Origin: Pochonia chlamydosporia 170
Taxonomy: Eukaryota; Ascomycota; Sordariomycetes; Hypocreales; Clavicipitaceae
Direction of reading: 5' to 3'
DNA length: 64,000 bases
Assembly: GCF_001653235.2 (NCBI RefSeq)
Contig: NC_035795.1
Location: 310,001-374,000 of the forward strand
The translations under genes and the position numbers were made by a program. How positions within the stretch are numbered: position 1 is the first letter of the stretch; each line of letters opens with the position of its first letter. This document shows positions 43,501 to 54,983 of this stretch, one piece after another. The notes under the pieces were generated by a model, which saw only the letters and a list, made by a program, of their open reading frames with translations, ran no database searches and was not told the origin of the DNA.

Positions 43501-44963
43501 CAGTCCTAGAAGGCTTTTCTTCTCTTTTTCTTCATTCGGTCTGCAACCCCAGCCTCAGACATCCCCCTCGCCTCAGGACTGACGAATCGAAACAAGACTT
43601 GACGCGAGTCGAGCCTCAATTCCAATATCACTGGGACCGTTGTATAACGGCCGGCGCAATTATCCAACCAGTCCCAACCCCCCTCCAGCGACGTCAGACG
43701 CACCCGAGCACACAGGGCACAGACACCAACCTGCTTCTTCTTTGTCCGGTCTGGTGGTTCTCATTGTCGAAACGGAGCCATTCGCCGCCCATCCGGCCTT
43801 TTTTGATTTGACAAGCCTCTCCACCGTCGCCCCCATTAGAAACCTGGCCGCCTTGTCGGACGATTATCCACGTTGGTGTTCCTTCATTCCCCAAAAAAGC
43901 CCAGACAGCTCCAACCGACGACGCCAGTGCTGCATACAGCGAGCCCTGCCTTGCCTTGCCTTGCGCTGCCTTGAAGCTTTTTTCTTCGCGCACGCCAGCT
44001 CGCTTGTTCTCCCTCTCACTATCCTTGAGTCGACGACTTCGGCCTGTCTCCATATTGATAGTCTCGTTCCCTCCATCCGGACGGACTCTCAGACTGCCGC
44101 ATGTAGGTACACATATTCCTTGTCTTATTCCCTCGCCCGACCCGCGGTCCAAGTTCTTCGAGCCCGCCACGGCATAACCCAGCCTTGGGCATTCTACAGA
44201 TCTGGATCAGCCCGCCTGCTTCATATTGATTTCGCCGCGTTGCTGTTACCTGTTTCTTTCCTCACTTTCTTTGGCTACCCATGCCCTCATCTGCCAAGCC
44301 ATCAAATTCAAGCATGATAGCCCCCGTCCCTAATTTGTTTTATTGTGGTTCTCTCTCTTAGCCCCCGGCGCCTTTCACCATCATCCCCAACGACTTCTTT
44401 GTGATGCGGCGCTTCTCATTATCTCAAGCTTTTCTCTCGTTTTGTTCCCTGTCTCGTGGCAGCCCAGAGCCTGGTCGGGGCCTCACTTTTGTCTTAGCCA
44501 AGGCCACTGGTTTTTGTTCTTGGCACCAATATTAGGTCCGTGGACGGATTACTATCTGGTTCTGTTGCCCATAGCAAGGCCAAATTGTTATGTCTCTATA
44601 GCACTGGCCTTCTTGCGGCTTGTATCCAGCTATTCCGCATATCTGGGAGCTCAGAGCGTACCAGGGCGAACCGCACAGCACTTCTCACTGTCCAAAAATA
44701 CATTGTTGTGGAAACATTACCGAAACCGGGTTCGAGAAGCATCACAGCCAGTCACCCGTATCCGCCTGCTTGGTTTCCTTCTTCTTTTCTTCCTGTTCTT
44801 CTCAATTTATATGCCACGAACCCTTTCACACGCCGTATGCTGTGGGAGATTCGCTTTTTGCCGAAACTCATACCCAATCGCATACATAACCTGGCACATT
44901 ATTCGTTTAGGCGCACTCTGCTGCTCTAGCAGAGTGTGGCCAAGTCTGAAATTTTGACGCACC
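40524..44963. other. 4.4-kb region without a recognised gene; leader of the kelch/BTB gene at its right end
   Basis: No coding region I can support. The longest frames (41669-42268 minus, 43640-44317 plus, 44343-44957 plus) have low-complexity composition and no motifs. From about 43250 to 44963 the plus strand is pyrimidine-rich with many short upstream frames, as in long 5' leaders of fungal regulatory genes. It includes a (TC)n run near 43264-43280, CCTTG repeats near 43950-43970, and three perfect 9-bp tandem copies of CTGGACCCT at 41779-41805. Confidence 0.45.
41779..41805. repeat. Three perfect tandem copies of a 9-bp unit
   Basis: CTGGACCCT is repeated three times without change. No gene context; a simple short tandem repeat. 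Confidence 0.85.
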
Positions 44964-47900
44964 ATGGCTCCAACCCCAGGACTGACCGGTTCACAGAGAC
45001 CTGTTTTATCTCGTGCAAGTAGTCACCTTTCTTCAGCATCTGAAACCGAATTAGACGATCGGTACGCGGCAATAATCAACCGTGCTAGCCCAGACAATAC
45101 CGGCGGAGTATATCGAGGCGTTCAGCAAAATCCGCCGACGAGAAAGCTCACCCGAAAACGCTCGCTTCTTAGCTTGACGAATCGAATCACCTCCAACGTG
45201 TCTTCAAATAATCAACAGCCGTTGCCGGATGGCCCGAGGTCATCGTCGCCTACATCCAGGCCGCAGCCTGCGAGGAAGCTGAGCCTTAAGCACAGCCTTG
45301 AAAAGCCGCTGCCGCAGACACCACCCGAATCGAGCTCTGCCACGCCGTCTCCAGCTGGCAGAGACGATTTCGGAGAGAGCTCCCAGCCGCGAAGGACTGA
45401 GTCCCGTATGGACGGCCGTGCAAGCACGATGGACTCGGTTGGCTCCTCGGCCGCTGGCCAAATATATTCTGCACAGGATCAATATGGCCAGGACATTAAC
45501 AGCAGCATGAGCAGTTTAGCGAGCTCCTCAAAACAAGACATAAACGAGGACAATAGAGACGGGTTAACCCCAAGAAGTAATGGTCCGACCCCAACAACTC
45601 CATCGCCAGGTATGGGTCAAGGTGGAAGGTCAACAGCAACACCGGCGGCCACGGCGGCTGCTGGAACTGCTGCACCAGGATCTTCGACACATTTATCGGG
45701 GTTAATGTGTAATGTGCATCGCACCACCGGCCGAGAACCTCCTCCTCTTGTAGGAGCGACCACTACCATCCTCGGAGACAAACTGTACGTCTTTGGAGGA
45801 CGAATCCTGTCCCGAAGTCGACCTGCACCTTTGACGGCCGATCTCTATGAGTTGGATCTGATCTCCCGCCACTGGACGAGGCTGGAAACTGGAGGAGATG
45901 TACCGCCGCCTCGATACTTCCATTCCATGTGTGGCCTTGGCGACACCAAGATGGTCTGTTATGGTGGCATGTCTCCGGCTTCAAGTCCGGCTCAAACAGC
46001 TTCAACAGCAGATCAGCAACAGCAACCTGAGGTTTCTGTAATGTCTGACATATATATTTATGACGTCGAGACCAGAATATGGACGTACTTGCCAGCTCAG
46101 GACGCACCACAAGGCCGATATGCTCATTGTGCCTGCATCTTGCCCTCAGCAGCCTCCTTTTCCTCGAGTCGGGCTCCGCTGGCCGCCTTGCAGCACAACC
46201 CATCTTCTTCAAATCCCAACGAAGGCAGAATCGGCATTAACATTGACGGATCTGGAGGTGCCGAAATGGTGATTGTGGGCGGCCAGGATGGAGCCAACCA
46301 TTACATCGAGCAGATCAGTGTTTTCAACCTACGCAGCCTCAAATGGACGTCGACGCAACCCTTAGGGAAAAGCTGCGGTGCATATCGCAGCGTGGCTGCC
46401 CCTCTGCCTCCTTCTGTAACCGCCAAAGTCGGTAAAGCGTATCCGAACGGCTCGCAACGAGTTGACGGCACGGGCATCGGCCCAGAGTCTCGCGAAACTG
46501 GTTCATCCATGCTTATCTATTCAAACTATAACTTTCTTGACGTGAAACTTGAGTTGCAGATTCGATCCTCAGATGGAACCTTGGTGGAAAAGCCCATGTC
46601 GGGGACCTACTCTCCGCCAGGCTTGCGATTCCCCAATGGTGGTGTGATTGACACGCATTTCGTCGTGAGCGGAACGTACCTGACTTCATCGAAGCAAGAA
46701 TATGCGCTCTGGGCGCTGGACCTACGGACGCTAACATGGAGCCGCATCGACGCTGGCGGTAGCGTATTTAGTCAGGGAAGTTGGAATCGAGGAGTTTTGT
46801 GGAACCGACGAAATACGTTTGTAATTCTGGGCAATCGAAAGCGAAGTCTTGTCGACGACTATAACCACCGCCGAATCAACTTTTCGAACGTCTGCATGGT
46901 AGAGTTGGAGGCATTTGGATTTTACGATAACCCTCGGAAGACTAGTCCCATGTCTGGATTCATATCGGCAAGCAGTCCGTATTCTGGACCAAACCTCAGC
47001 CTCACACGAAAAGCAGGATATACCGCTGGTGGTCGTTTTCATTCGAGAGCCAGCGAGGAGTTGGGAGAGAAGGCGCTGGCTATGCGCGAGCTGGCTGACA
47101 TGGATATTCTATGCATCGGTGGGGAAAGGATACCAGTCAATTCTCGCATAGTTTCTCGCAGATGGGGACCTTATTTTGTTCAGCTTTTACGGGAAGGTAC
47201 AGCCACTCAGGACGGAAGTGATTCGGTCACACTTCGATCAGGATTATCGAGCAATCCTCTTCGTGCTTCAGCATTGACCATAACGCCAAATTCTCAGGAT
47301 CTAACACAGGCCCCCGGCTCATCCAGCGGCACCAGCATGCTTTCGTCATCGACTGCCGGACTAAGCTCGGCCACAACAGCTGGAGCAATGGGCTCTTCTG
47401 CGGCTATGGCGGGCGTAACTGGACACGGTGATGATATCAGCCCTCCGGCCGTAAATGCAGCTCCAACTCCTAGGTCTCTGCCGCCAAATGCAAGGCCACG
47501 ATGCCTGTACCTCCCTCATACCTATCTGACGGTACAGGCACTGTTACACTTCCTCTACACGAGCTCCCTACCGCCTCCATCATCGCCGCTTTGCACCCCA
47601 CAGATTTTGTGCTCTCTCCTTCAAATTGCTCGACCTTATCGCGTTGATGGATTACTGGAAGCCGTGGTTGAGCGTCTGCATGGATTGTTGGACAGTCGAA
47701 ATGCCGCCGCCGTGTTCAATGCCACAGCTATGGCTGCTGGTGGTGGGCGCGGTATCGACGGGTCCCTGAATCCCAACTTTTTCGTGGGCAGCTCTGATCC
47801 CGTTGGATCCCCGACTTCGGTCTCGGACTTTTCGCTGGGCGGCACGACTGCCAACAATTCTTCTGCCACCGACTTGGCTACAGCAACGTCCGGTCTCAGC

Positions 47901-48221
47901 TTAAACACAGGCGTGCAGAAAACCGGCCGCCCATTAAGTGGCGAGCTTTCAGCGTCAACCAGCAGAAGCGGCTCCGAATGGGGATCGGAAGTTGGCAGCA
48001 GCGATCGCGATCACAGCTTCATCTGGAATGGCGAACTCAGCAGCGTCATTGGCCTGCAAAAACGTGGCCTGAGAGGGTTGATGGAAGGACGAAGGATGCG
48101 TGAGAGAACAGGCACTGGTGGTGCGGCGACATTAGCCCCCGCCGGACCTTCTGCCTATGGGTCGGCGACTCAAGCTGGTCAAAGTGGCCAACGCGTGGGA
48201 TTGGGGATTGCCGGATCGTAA
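44964..48221 (+). CDS. Large kelch-repeat and BTB domain protein, Ral2-like
   Basis: A single exon of 1085 residues. The N-terminal 240 residues are Ser/Pro-rich and disordered. Kelch-type beta-propeller repeats run from about 250 to 660 (PPPLVGATTTILGDKLYVFGG, DLYELDLISRHWTRL, PPPRYFHSMCGLG, MVIVGGQDG, TLTWSRIDAGG). A BTB/POZ-like part starts near 711 (DILCIGGERIPVNSRIVSRRW) and resumes near 845 (RCLYLPHTYLTVQALLHFLYTSSLPPP) after a low-complexity insert of about 100 residues. This order matches fungal proteins annotated as regulatory protein Ral2; in fission yeast Ral2 acts upstream of Ras1 in mating and morphology. The Ral2 assignment is from memory of the architecture, not an alignment. 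The ATG context (caccATGG) is strong. Confidence 0.85.
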   Translation: MAPTPGLTGSQRPVLSRASSHLSSASETELDDRYAAIINRASPDNTGGVYRGVQQNPPTRKLTRKRSLLSLTNRITSNVSSNNQQPLPDGPRSSSPTSRPQPARKLSLKHSLEKPLPQTPPESSSATPSPAGRDDFGESSQPRRTESRMDGRASTMDSVGSSAAGQIYSAQDQYGQDINSSMSSLASSSKQDINEDNRDGLTPRSNGPTPTTPSPGMGQGGRSTATPAATAAAGTAAPGSSTHLSGLMCNVHRTTGREPPPLVGATTTILGDKLYVFGGRILSRSRPAPLTADLYELDLISRHWTRLETGGDVPPPRYFHSMCGLGDTKMVCYGGMSPASSPAQTASTADQQQQPEVSVMSDIYIYDVETRIWTYLPAQDAPQGRYAHCACILPSAASFSSSRAPLAALQHNPSSSNPNEGRIGINIDGSGGAEMVIVGGQDGANHYIEQISVFNLRSLKWTSTQPLGKSCGAYRSVAAPLPPSVTAKVGKAYPNGSQRVDGTGIGPESRETGSSMLIYSNYNFLDVKLELQIRSSDGTLVEKPMSGTYSPPGLRFPNGGVIDTHFVVSGTYLTSSKQEYALWALDLRTLTWSRIDAGGSVFSQGSWNRGVLWNRRNTFVILGNRKRSLVDDYNHRRINFSNVCMVELEAFGFYDNPRKTSPMSGFISASSPYSGPNLSLTRKAGYTAGGRFHSRASEELGEKALAMRELADMDILCIGGERIPVNSRIVSRRWGPYFVQLLREGTATQDGSDSVTLRSGLSSNPLRASALTITPNSQDLTQAPGSSSGTSMLSSSTAGLSSATTAGAMGSSAAMAGVTGHGDDISPPAVNAAPTPRSLPPNARPRCLYLPHTYLTVQALLHFLYTSSLPPPSSPLCTPQILCSLLQIARPYRVDGLLEAVVERLHGLLDSRNAAAVFNATAMAAGGGRGIDGSLNPNFFVGSSDPVGSPTSVSDFSLGGTTANNSSATDLATATSGLSLNTGVQKTGRPLSGELSASTSRSGSEWGSEVGSSDRDHSFIWNGELSSVIGLQKRGLRGLMEGRRMRERTGTGGAATLAPAGPSAYGSATQAGQSGQRVGLGIAGS

Positions 48222-48876
48222 GGCGCACACTGAGCGTCGTGTATCGGATCACGGAGAAGGGTGCGAGTGCTCTTTGAACATCGGAGCATAGAGATAACAG
48301 GGCGCGGTTTGATGGATATTAAAAAGTCTGTTTTGCCACGACAACATTATATAGAAGCGATGACTTGATGAAACTGTGTTGCATGGATGCAGATGGGAGA
48401 GCGTGGGTCGGAGGAAAACTGTTTGGTTAAACGCGAGGTACTGGGGATTGATGTGGTGTTATTTAGGAGGCAAACTTCACTGTACATCTTGTCTTTACAT
48501 GTAGGGCGACCAAGTCGTTGACATGAATACTACATATTAGTGTCCACATAGGAGGATATTTCGACGTGAATACCGTGTCTACTGGTTATCATTTGAGATG
48601 TGACTCTACAGCCACGCACTACATCAGAGGAACGTACCACAAGTGGTAGTCTTGTGATGACTCGAATTCTAGATGTTGTATTCTAAATACATGCTTTGTC
48701 TTCTATACAGAAAGCATCAACAGTTCAAATGCACAATATATGCTGGGAAACACACGCAGCCACGCATTGTTCCCTCACGCTCGGCTCAACAAAAAGGGTT
48801 TCAAAAAAAGTCATTCGACGCAAAATGCAATGTTACAGCATATGGGTAGCAGTCCAGAGGGTAGAGTCAACCGAAT
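48222..48876. other. Convergent intergenic region
   Basis: It lies between the 3' ends of the kelch/BTB gene and the acyl-CoA synthetase gene. No feature recognised. Confidence 0.5.
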
Positions 48877-50907
48877 TTATAACTTGACTCGACCTGCCTC
48901 GAGTTCTCGCCATTCGTTATCTTGGAATGGAACATATGCATCTCCCTTGAGCCAGTACAGCTCACCGTCGATCTTCTTGTTGTTCGGCTTGACGCCAGCC
49001 AGGCGCAGTAGGTGCTTTTGTTGCTTCATAGTACCTGTTGTTTGGGCCGCACCACCAACTTCCTTGAGGACCCTAAGGAATAGGGGTTGTGCGTAACGAG
49101 GCAGTGATGACTTGACGTGGCCTGCCAGGCTGCGGAACACGGTCTTGTCGGGCTGCTTGTCAAAGGCGATGGCCACACAGCCGGCTCGTCCGTCATGATG
49201 GGGGAGCTCAACACCGTACACGTTGGCCTCACGCACAGAAGGGTGGCGACCGACGGCTTCGCTGACTTCGACTGTCGACACGTTTTCTGACTTCCAGCGG
49301 AACGTATCACCAATGCGGTCCATGAAGTACATGCGGCCGTCTGCGTCCCACCGAGTAACGTCGCCGGTGCGGAACCATGCATCGCCAGGCTTGAAGACCC
49401 CACGCATGATTTTGGACGATGTTGCATTCTCGTTTCCATAATATCCTTGGAAGCGTTGGCTAATATTTTCCGGGTCCAGCTTGCAGATCAGCTCGCCGGG
49501 TTCACCAGGCTTGACCTTGGTGCAGAATCCCGTCGCGGCATCTCGTTTAGGTAGATCTGTTGCCCAATCTAACTCAACAAGTGACAGATTCAGTGACTGC
49601 AAGCCGCCATACAGTAGACCGCTGCGGCCAATTGCACCCGCTGTATGGTCATTGCGGCTAAGGTTCCACAGTCCAAAGGGCCCTTCGGTGGCGGCGTAGA
49701 ATTCGAGGATGGTGTCAACGCCAAACCGTTCCTTGAACTGGTTCCAGATGTCGGGGCGCAGACCGTTGCCGAATGCCGCTGTGACCTTGTGTTTCTTGTC
49801 GATACACTCGCCAGTGACGGGATCATACTGAGGAGGTGCAGCAAGCAGATATCGTAGAGTCTCGCCAACATATTGAACAATGGTGGCATTGGAGGCTCGT
49901 ACTTCGTCCCAAAACACCTTGGTGGAGAATTTGCGGCCGATAGCTTGTGTGCTGCCTGCTAGCAAGGTAGAACAAAAGGAGAGTAAGGATGCTGCCGAGT
50001 GATAAAGCGGCATAGACTACACGGATAAGGAATCTGATTAGTATAATTGGACGGTGTAGCTCGCAGCAAAAAAACAAAATGCTTACCGTGTACATGATAT
50101 CGTTACCCCCACGAGCAAGAAGTGTCTCCACAATCGTGCCTCCTGCAATAACCTTGGCCCACGAGACCACGGCAGGCTTGGGCAAACCGGTCGTTCCGGA
50201 CGTGTAAATCAAAATAGCCAAGTTTGCCAGGTCATCCTCGATCAGGTCAGAGTCTGGTACGCGCACAGGAGGGGTAGCGGCTGCTTCGGCTTGAACTTCC
50301 GGCGTAAACATGACGAAGTTGACGTTGCCAAGCTCGGCCCGCACATCCTCGGTGACATTTGTGGCAACATTAGGGTCAACCAGGCAAATCTTGGATTTCG
50401 ACGCCTTGATGCAGTGAGCCAATGATTTGCCCGTCAGGTTGTAGTTGATGAAGGCAGGCTTAGCACCAATACTCCAAAGTCCGAGCCAAACAAAGATGAA
50501 GGTATCAGAGTTCTCAAAATCCATGGCTACCACGTCTTTCGGCTTGATGCCGAAATTCTTCCGCAACCAGGTTCCATAGCGGATGGCCGTGTCGTGAACC
50601 TGAGCGTACGTGTGGTGACGACCCTCAAAAATGAGCAGGTCTTTGTTGGCTGTAGAAGGGTCCTTTGCGCGGTCTTCCAGGTTATGAAAGACAGACAAGT
50701 TGCCGCGGCGTTGGCGAAGAAACACTCGGCCAGCTGATTTGAAGGTCGATTTGAAGAGGAGATAATCATACCACAGAGAGGTTCTGGCGTTGATGTAGGC
50801 GAATGCTGCTGCTGCCGCCGGAGCTGCAACAACAAGGGGAACTGAGAAGAAGTCAGTAGACAGCCAGGATGCTGGGTTTGTAGCATGGGATGTAACGAAC
50901 CTGGCAT
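48877..50907 (-). CDS. FAT1-type very-long-chain acyl-CoA synthetase / fatty acid transporter
   Basis: Three exons: 50907-50901 (7 nt), 50841-50087 and 50016-48877; introns 59 and 70 nt (donors GTTCGT and GTAAGC); 633 residues, typical of the FATP/FAT1 family. The N-terminus is hydrophobic (VPLVVAAPAAAAAFAYI), as expected for a membrane-anchored enzyme. The AMP-binding P-loop is YTSGTTGLPK (about 215-224); the FATP/VLACS signature is DRIGDTFRWKSENVST (about 487-502). It activates long or very long chain fatty acids with ATP and CoA and may drive uptake. The C-terminus is VKL, only a weak peroxisomal PTS1-like tripeptide. The tiny first coding exon is needed to supply a start; the next Met is residue 42 inside the conserved region. 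Confidence 0.92.
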
Positions 50908-53843
50908 CGTGGGCAACAATGAACAGAAGGGACCTTTGAACGATGCAGTTGATTGCGGTTCAGTCACACGTCTCTGCTAGGGAACAGCAACCTTTCAGTG
51001 CTTAAGTGAATGAGAGTAAATGAGATTTGTCCTTCCCAGGAGGATGGCTATGGATGAATCACTTGTCACGCTTGCCCGGCTCAGTGTAAGGGGTGGAACA
51101 GTGCTAGGTGTTGTTGAGGAGAAGATGAGCCGAGGCGGTTGGATAGCGTGGGGTAAAGCCAACCGTTGCCAGTTCGGGTGACTGCTTCGGGAGAAAGTAT
51201 GCTCATGAAGTGAATGACCAGGCGGAAGAAAGCTCTAGGGTCTGCTGAGTTGGCCGCGGAAGAATGGCAGGTGGATAACGGAAACGAACAGGCCTTGGAC
51301 AACTCAGTTGAGTGGCATGTAGCTTGGCCAAATGGACTCTTGTAGGGTTGCGTGGGCCGAGGAGCACTTTATTTGAGGAGCATCATAACGTCGATGCAGT
51401 ATAGAATAGCTCGGACAGTAGGGGTTCTCCGAGGATGGAGCTAGATGACTTGTCTGGCCAATCTGATTTGCCCAGGGAGCTCTGTTGAGATGACGCTACT
51501 TTACTCCTCTGTTCAGAATTCGAGAAGGCCAAGCATCAACCGGCCTGGGGAGTAGAGAGACGGGGGCGGGCGGAGCGGTTAAAGAGAACGCCGGGGCGGA
51601 AGATTCGCATGAAATGGAGACTCCGGCGGCGTCGACCAGGGGTTGCCTATCCTCATTCTTTGTCGATGGAACTTTGTGGAGGCGAGAAGTGAATGAAGGC
51701 GACGTGGCCATGAAACCAGGCTAACAATGTGCCTTGGTGATGGGTCACAATAGAGCCAAGTGAGAGGAGCTAAGAACCGACAAAGCAGAAACGACACAAA
51801 GACAAAGAATGATTACCTTTTGTGATTGTGTTTCTTGGCATATAATGTTGATAATCGGGGAATTGTTAAACGCCATGTGTAACAGCGCAGGAGCAAACAC
51901 ATTCTGGCAAGGCGGCTGAAGAGCCACAAAAACAAAAAGTGCTGCAGATTGAACTTGGAACCGTTGGCCTGTGAAAGAACAGTTGCTGGTCTGGTTAATT
52001 TGTTGCGCCACACGTACGCCATGATGCACCTTCGCTTGTGCGGACAATTCTATTTGCCCCAGCAATCCAAAGCAGCTGTTTTTCTGTGGCCGGGATGAGG
52101 GAGGAACCTTGACATCCGGCATGGGGTCTTTGTGTCTTGCTTTGTCTGTCTGTCTGGGTCAGGGTGGCTGGCCACGCTAAAAAAGATGCCTCGGCTCATG
52201 CATTTTGGATCGCCCCAAGTCCCAGTGGGGAAGGGGGGGAGGCGAAAGGGATCATTGAAAGCTGCTTCATGAGTCCGCCCTTGACCAAGAAGAGTGTGGT
52301 GTGGAGAAAAGTCGGGGAACGGGATGCGGGCGTCGAGAATCAAGATGGAGGTCGCGGTGGAGGTCGGGGGTAAGGTGAGCTTTCAAATGATGGCTAGTCG
52401 TGATGGATCGGATTCTTGATGAAGCTTGAACGTTGAACGTCGGCTCGTCGATTGACATCGCCAATGGCCGTGGTTGGATGTCGTCAAGTTGGAAGATATC
52501 TGATTGAAGCATGAAAGAGACAAATAGGCTGTCGCTGGCCAGGCAGGCGTCTGATCTGTTTTCTGCCAGGAGCAAGACGGTTCAACCATTCACGCATTTG
52601 AAGTTGGGGAAGGTGCAGCTGGTGGAGTCTTGCCATATCGATGCACCAATCAATGGAAAAAGAAGACTTGCTTGGCTGCGAATCATGTTGGGCGTTTTGA
52701 TAACTAGCCATTCATTTGCATCTCTACAGTATTTCCCCTATCTCTTTGTTGTCGCCTTGAATTGCTTGTTCTGGTTGGATTCGTAGTGCTTGATGCAGGA
52801 TCTGTAACACTGAATGTCAGTATCATGAGTCGTGATGTAAGTCACAAAAGGCAAGGTCAAATCCAGCCAGGCCAACTTGCGCATCACCCGATTTCACCCA
52901 TTCGACTTTGTTCCGAATCTTCTAGGATACGTATCGGAATGTGCCTGATCTGCAAAGCCAGTACAAAACATAGCCTTGCCGTGGCTTGCGAGCAGGACTT
53001 TCGGCGTTTTGCCTTCCAACCGGTGTCATCGGAGTCGCATGGCTCAAGACCCGATTCCTGATGGTCTTGGACTTCACGTTTAGATAAGCACGTTTGTATC
53101 GCAGCTGTTTCAGAAGACTCTTGCCTAGTCGTTGTCTATCCGGTGATGGATTTTGTATAGAATCTACGTCGACTCCTGATGCACAGTTGCGGCCAAGGGA
53201 TGACCATGCAAGCAAGATTCCCATCATCGTTCGCTCAGCATAAGCTGAACAAAGCCAGTTGACACGATACTCGTCATCTACAGGCTTATCACGCTTGCTA
53301 ACAGTGATCAAGTGTCATGATGCCAACGGTGAAAAGACTGGCAGCTGCGTATTGTGCATTGAAACACACGAGACGAGACGAGACTACATGAGGATGAATA
53401 GGCCAATTGTTCTCCATTCACCAACTCCCACTGATTGTGAATCGGAAAGGTCCTGCCATGGCCACTGAATCATCATGGAATCATTTCTATATATTCCTGG
53501 AAAACGCTGGGGTTCCTTGGGTCCTACTTTCTTGTCAGATACAATTCAAGGACTTGAATCAAATCAACCATCACCTCGCAGTCACCAAAACGGCTTTGCC
53601 ATACTCTGAACGTTTTAGCACCAAATTGAACTTCACCAAACCCCGAAATGGACGAACTGTAGGTCGCGGTCGAAGAACCTTGCACATGTCAATTGCAAGA
53701 ACTTACCACTAACCGACCATGCTAGTTTTCTTTATGCCCGAGGTTCGCTAGAAATGCCGCCCTTTACTCGCAGATGCCGGCGCTCATCCCTTGAGTGCTC
53801 GTTCAGTGAGGCACGAACAGGCATGAGAACTTAAAAAGCTAAC
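50908..53843. other. 2.9-kb region without a recognised gene
   Basis: Upstream of the acyl-CoA synthetase gene. Several minus-strand frames of 70-140 codons occur but they overlap each other, share no splice logic and have no motifs. No RNA gene or transposon seen. GAGAC repeats occur at 53370-53383. Confidence 0.45.
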
Positions 53844-54173
53844 ATGTTTGAACTCGGTGCAGACAATAAGCCGGGATACTCTCTGAAAGAGCAAGCGAAG
53901 CTTCTGGTAGACGAGCGAACTAAACAGGGCTACTCTGGCCTCCGCATGGGTTTTTCTGCCAATGCAGGTAGCAACAATGCTACCTACGGCAGTGACGAAC
54001 ACAAGTGGTATGCCGCTATTCTCGACAGGCTTGCAGAGCAGGGTAAGTCTTTGTCGTCTTGAACGAGTTTCTAGGTTGCAGAGGTGTGTTGCCGTGGTTG
54101 GCAGTGCTGATTGATAAATGAAATGCTAGGAGCTGAAGCTCTCAACAAAGAGGTGCAGCAGAAGCGTGCCTAG
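53844..54173 (+). CDS. Small hypothetical protein
   Basis: My model is two exons, 53844-54042 and 54130-54173, with an 87-nt intron (donor GTAAGT, acceptor ATGCTAG), giving 80 residues. The product is hydrophilic and helix-prone at both ends (YSLKEQAKLLVDERTKQG; HKWYAAILDRLAEQG), with a glycine/asparagine-rich middle (GFSANAGSNNATYG). No family recognised, no signal peptide or membrane helix. Support comes from a good donor, frame-keeping splice and protein-like composition; it could still be a chance frame. Confidence 0.5.
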
Positions 54174-54983
54174 GCTATGAGCCTTGTGCCTCCAACCATG
54201 ATCGATGTTGTTTGGCGGAATCCAACGCTACGAGGTATACGGAGATTGTGCTGCTCTCGAAACTAGTCATACGTAATTCTTCGTCCGCTACTAGATGCAT
54301 CAGAGACAGAGACAGGGCGGTGGAATGATACTCGATTAAGCATTGTGCGGAGGGTGTGGTCAAGCGAAGGCGAAGAAGAGAAGTGATTCTATGAGAATAA
54401 TTTGAGAAATAAAGTAGAGTTGAGACAGAGCTGCTCCCCCTTTGATGTCTCTTTTGGTGCAGGGTTTGTGATGAAATTTGTCCCAATAGTTCAGAGGGTC
54501 AACATTGAATTGTCGTCTCGATAAATGATCGATAAATGATTGTGCATGCCACTTCGATGCACGTGATGGCGCGTTACCAGCGGCAGGGGTAAGACTGTCG
54601 CAAGTGGTGGTCCATAGATGGTGGGCCAAAACGCCAGATCAGCTCCCAATTGACAGCTGGCGATCAGTTCATGCCACACTTCTTCAGAAAGGCATCTTGT
54701 GGTGAAGCTCCGTCAATGGCCAGCTCCCCATCCCTGGCGGCCTTCCCAACCATCCGTCGGCATCGATCACAATAGTACGAAACTGCGAACTCATCGGAAG
54801 TGGACTCAATCATTGATCAGCAACGTAAAACGACAACTCGTCAACCCCTGCTGGCACCAACATATTCAGGGTCGTCGACCAACAACGATAGATACTGTAC
54901 GTGTCAAACGAAACGCAGCCTCACCTGAGGCCATCAGTCCCCGGAAAGTGAAAGAGAGCTATGGTCACATTTGGTAGAACATT
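54174..54983. other. Intergenic, promoter side of the GPI transamidase subunit gene
   Basis: No feature recognised beyond the presumed promoter and leader. Confidence 0.45.

Noticed and set aside
43640..44317. 225-codon plus-strand frame upstream of the kelch/BTB gene
   Set aside because: Low-complexity Ser/Pro/Leu composition from CT-rich leader DNA, no domain or splice logic.
51745..52711. Multi-exon minus-strand gene from overlapping frames
   Set aside because: Frames overlap in different phases without fitting splice sites and have no recognisable domain.
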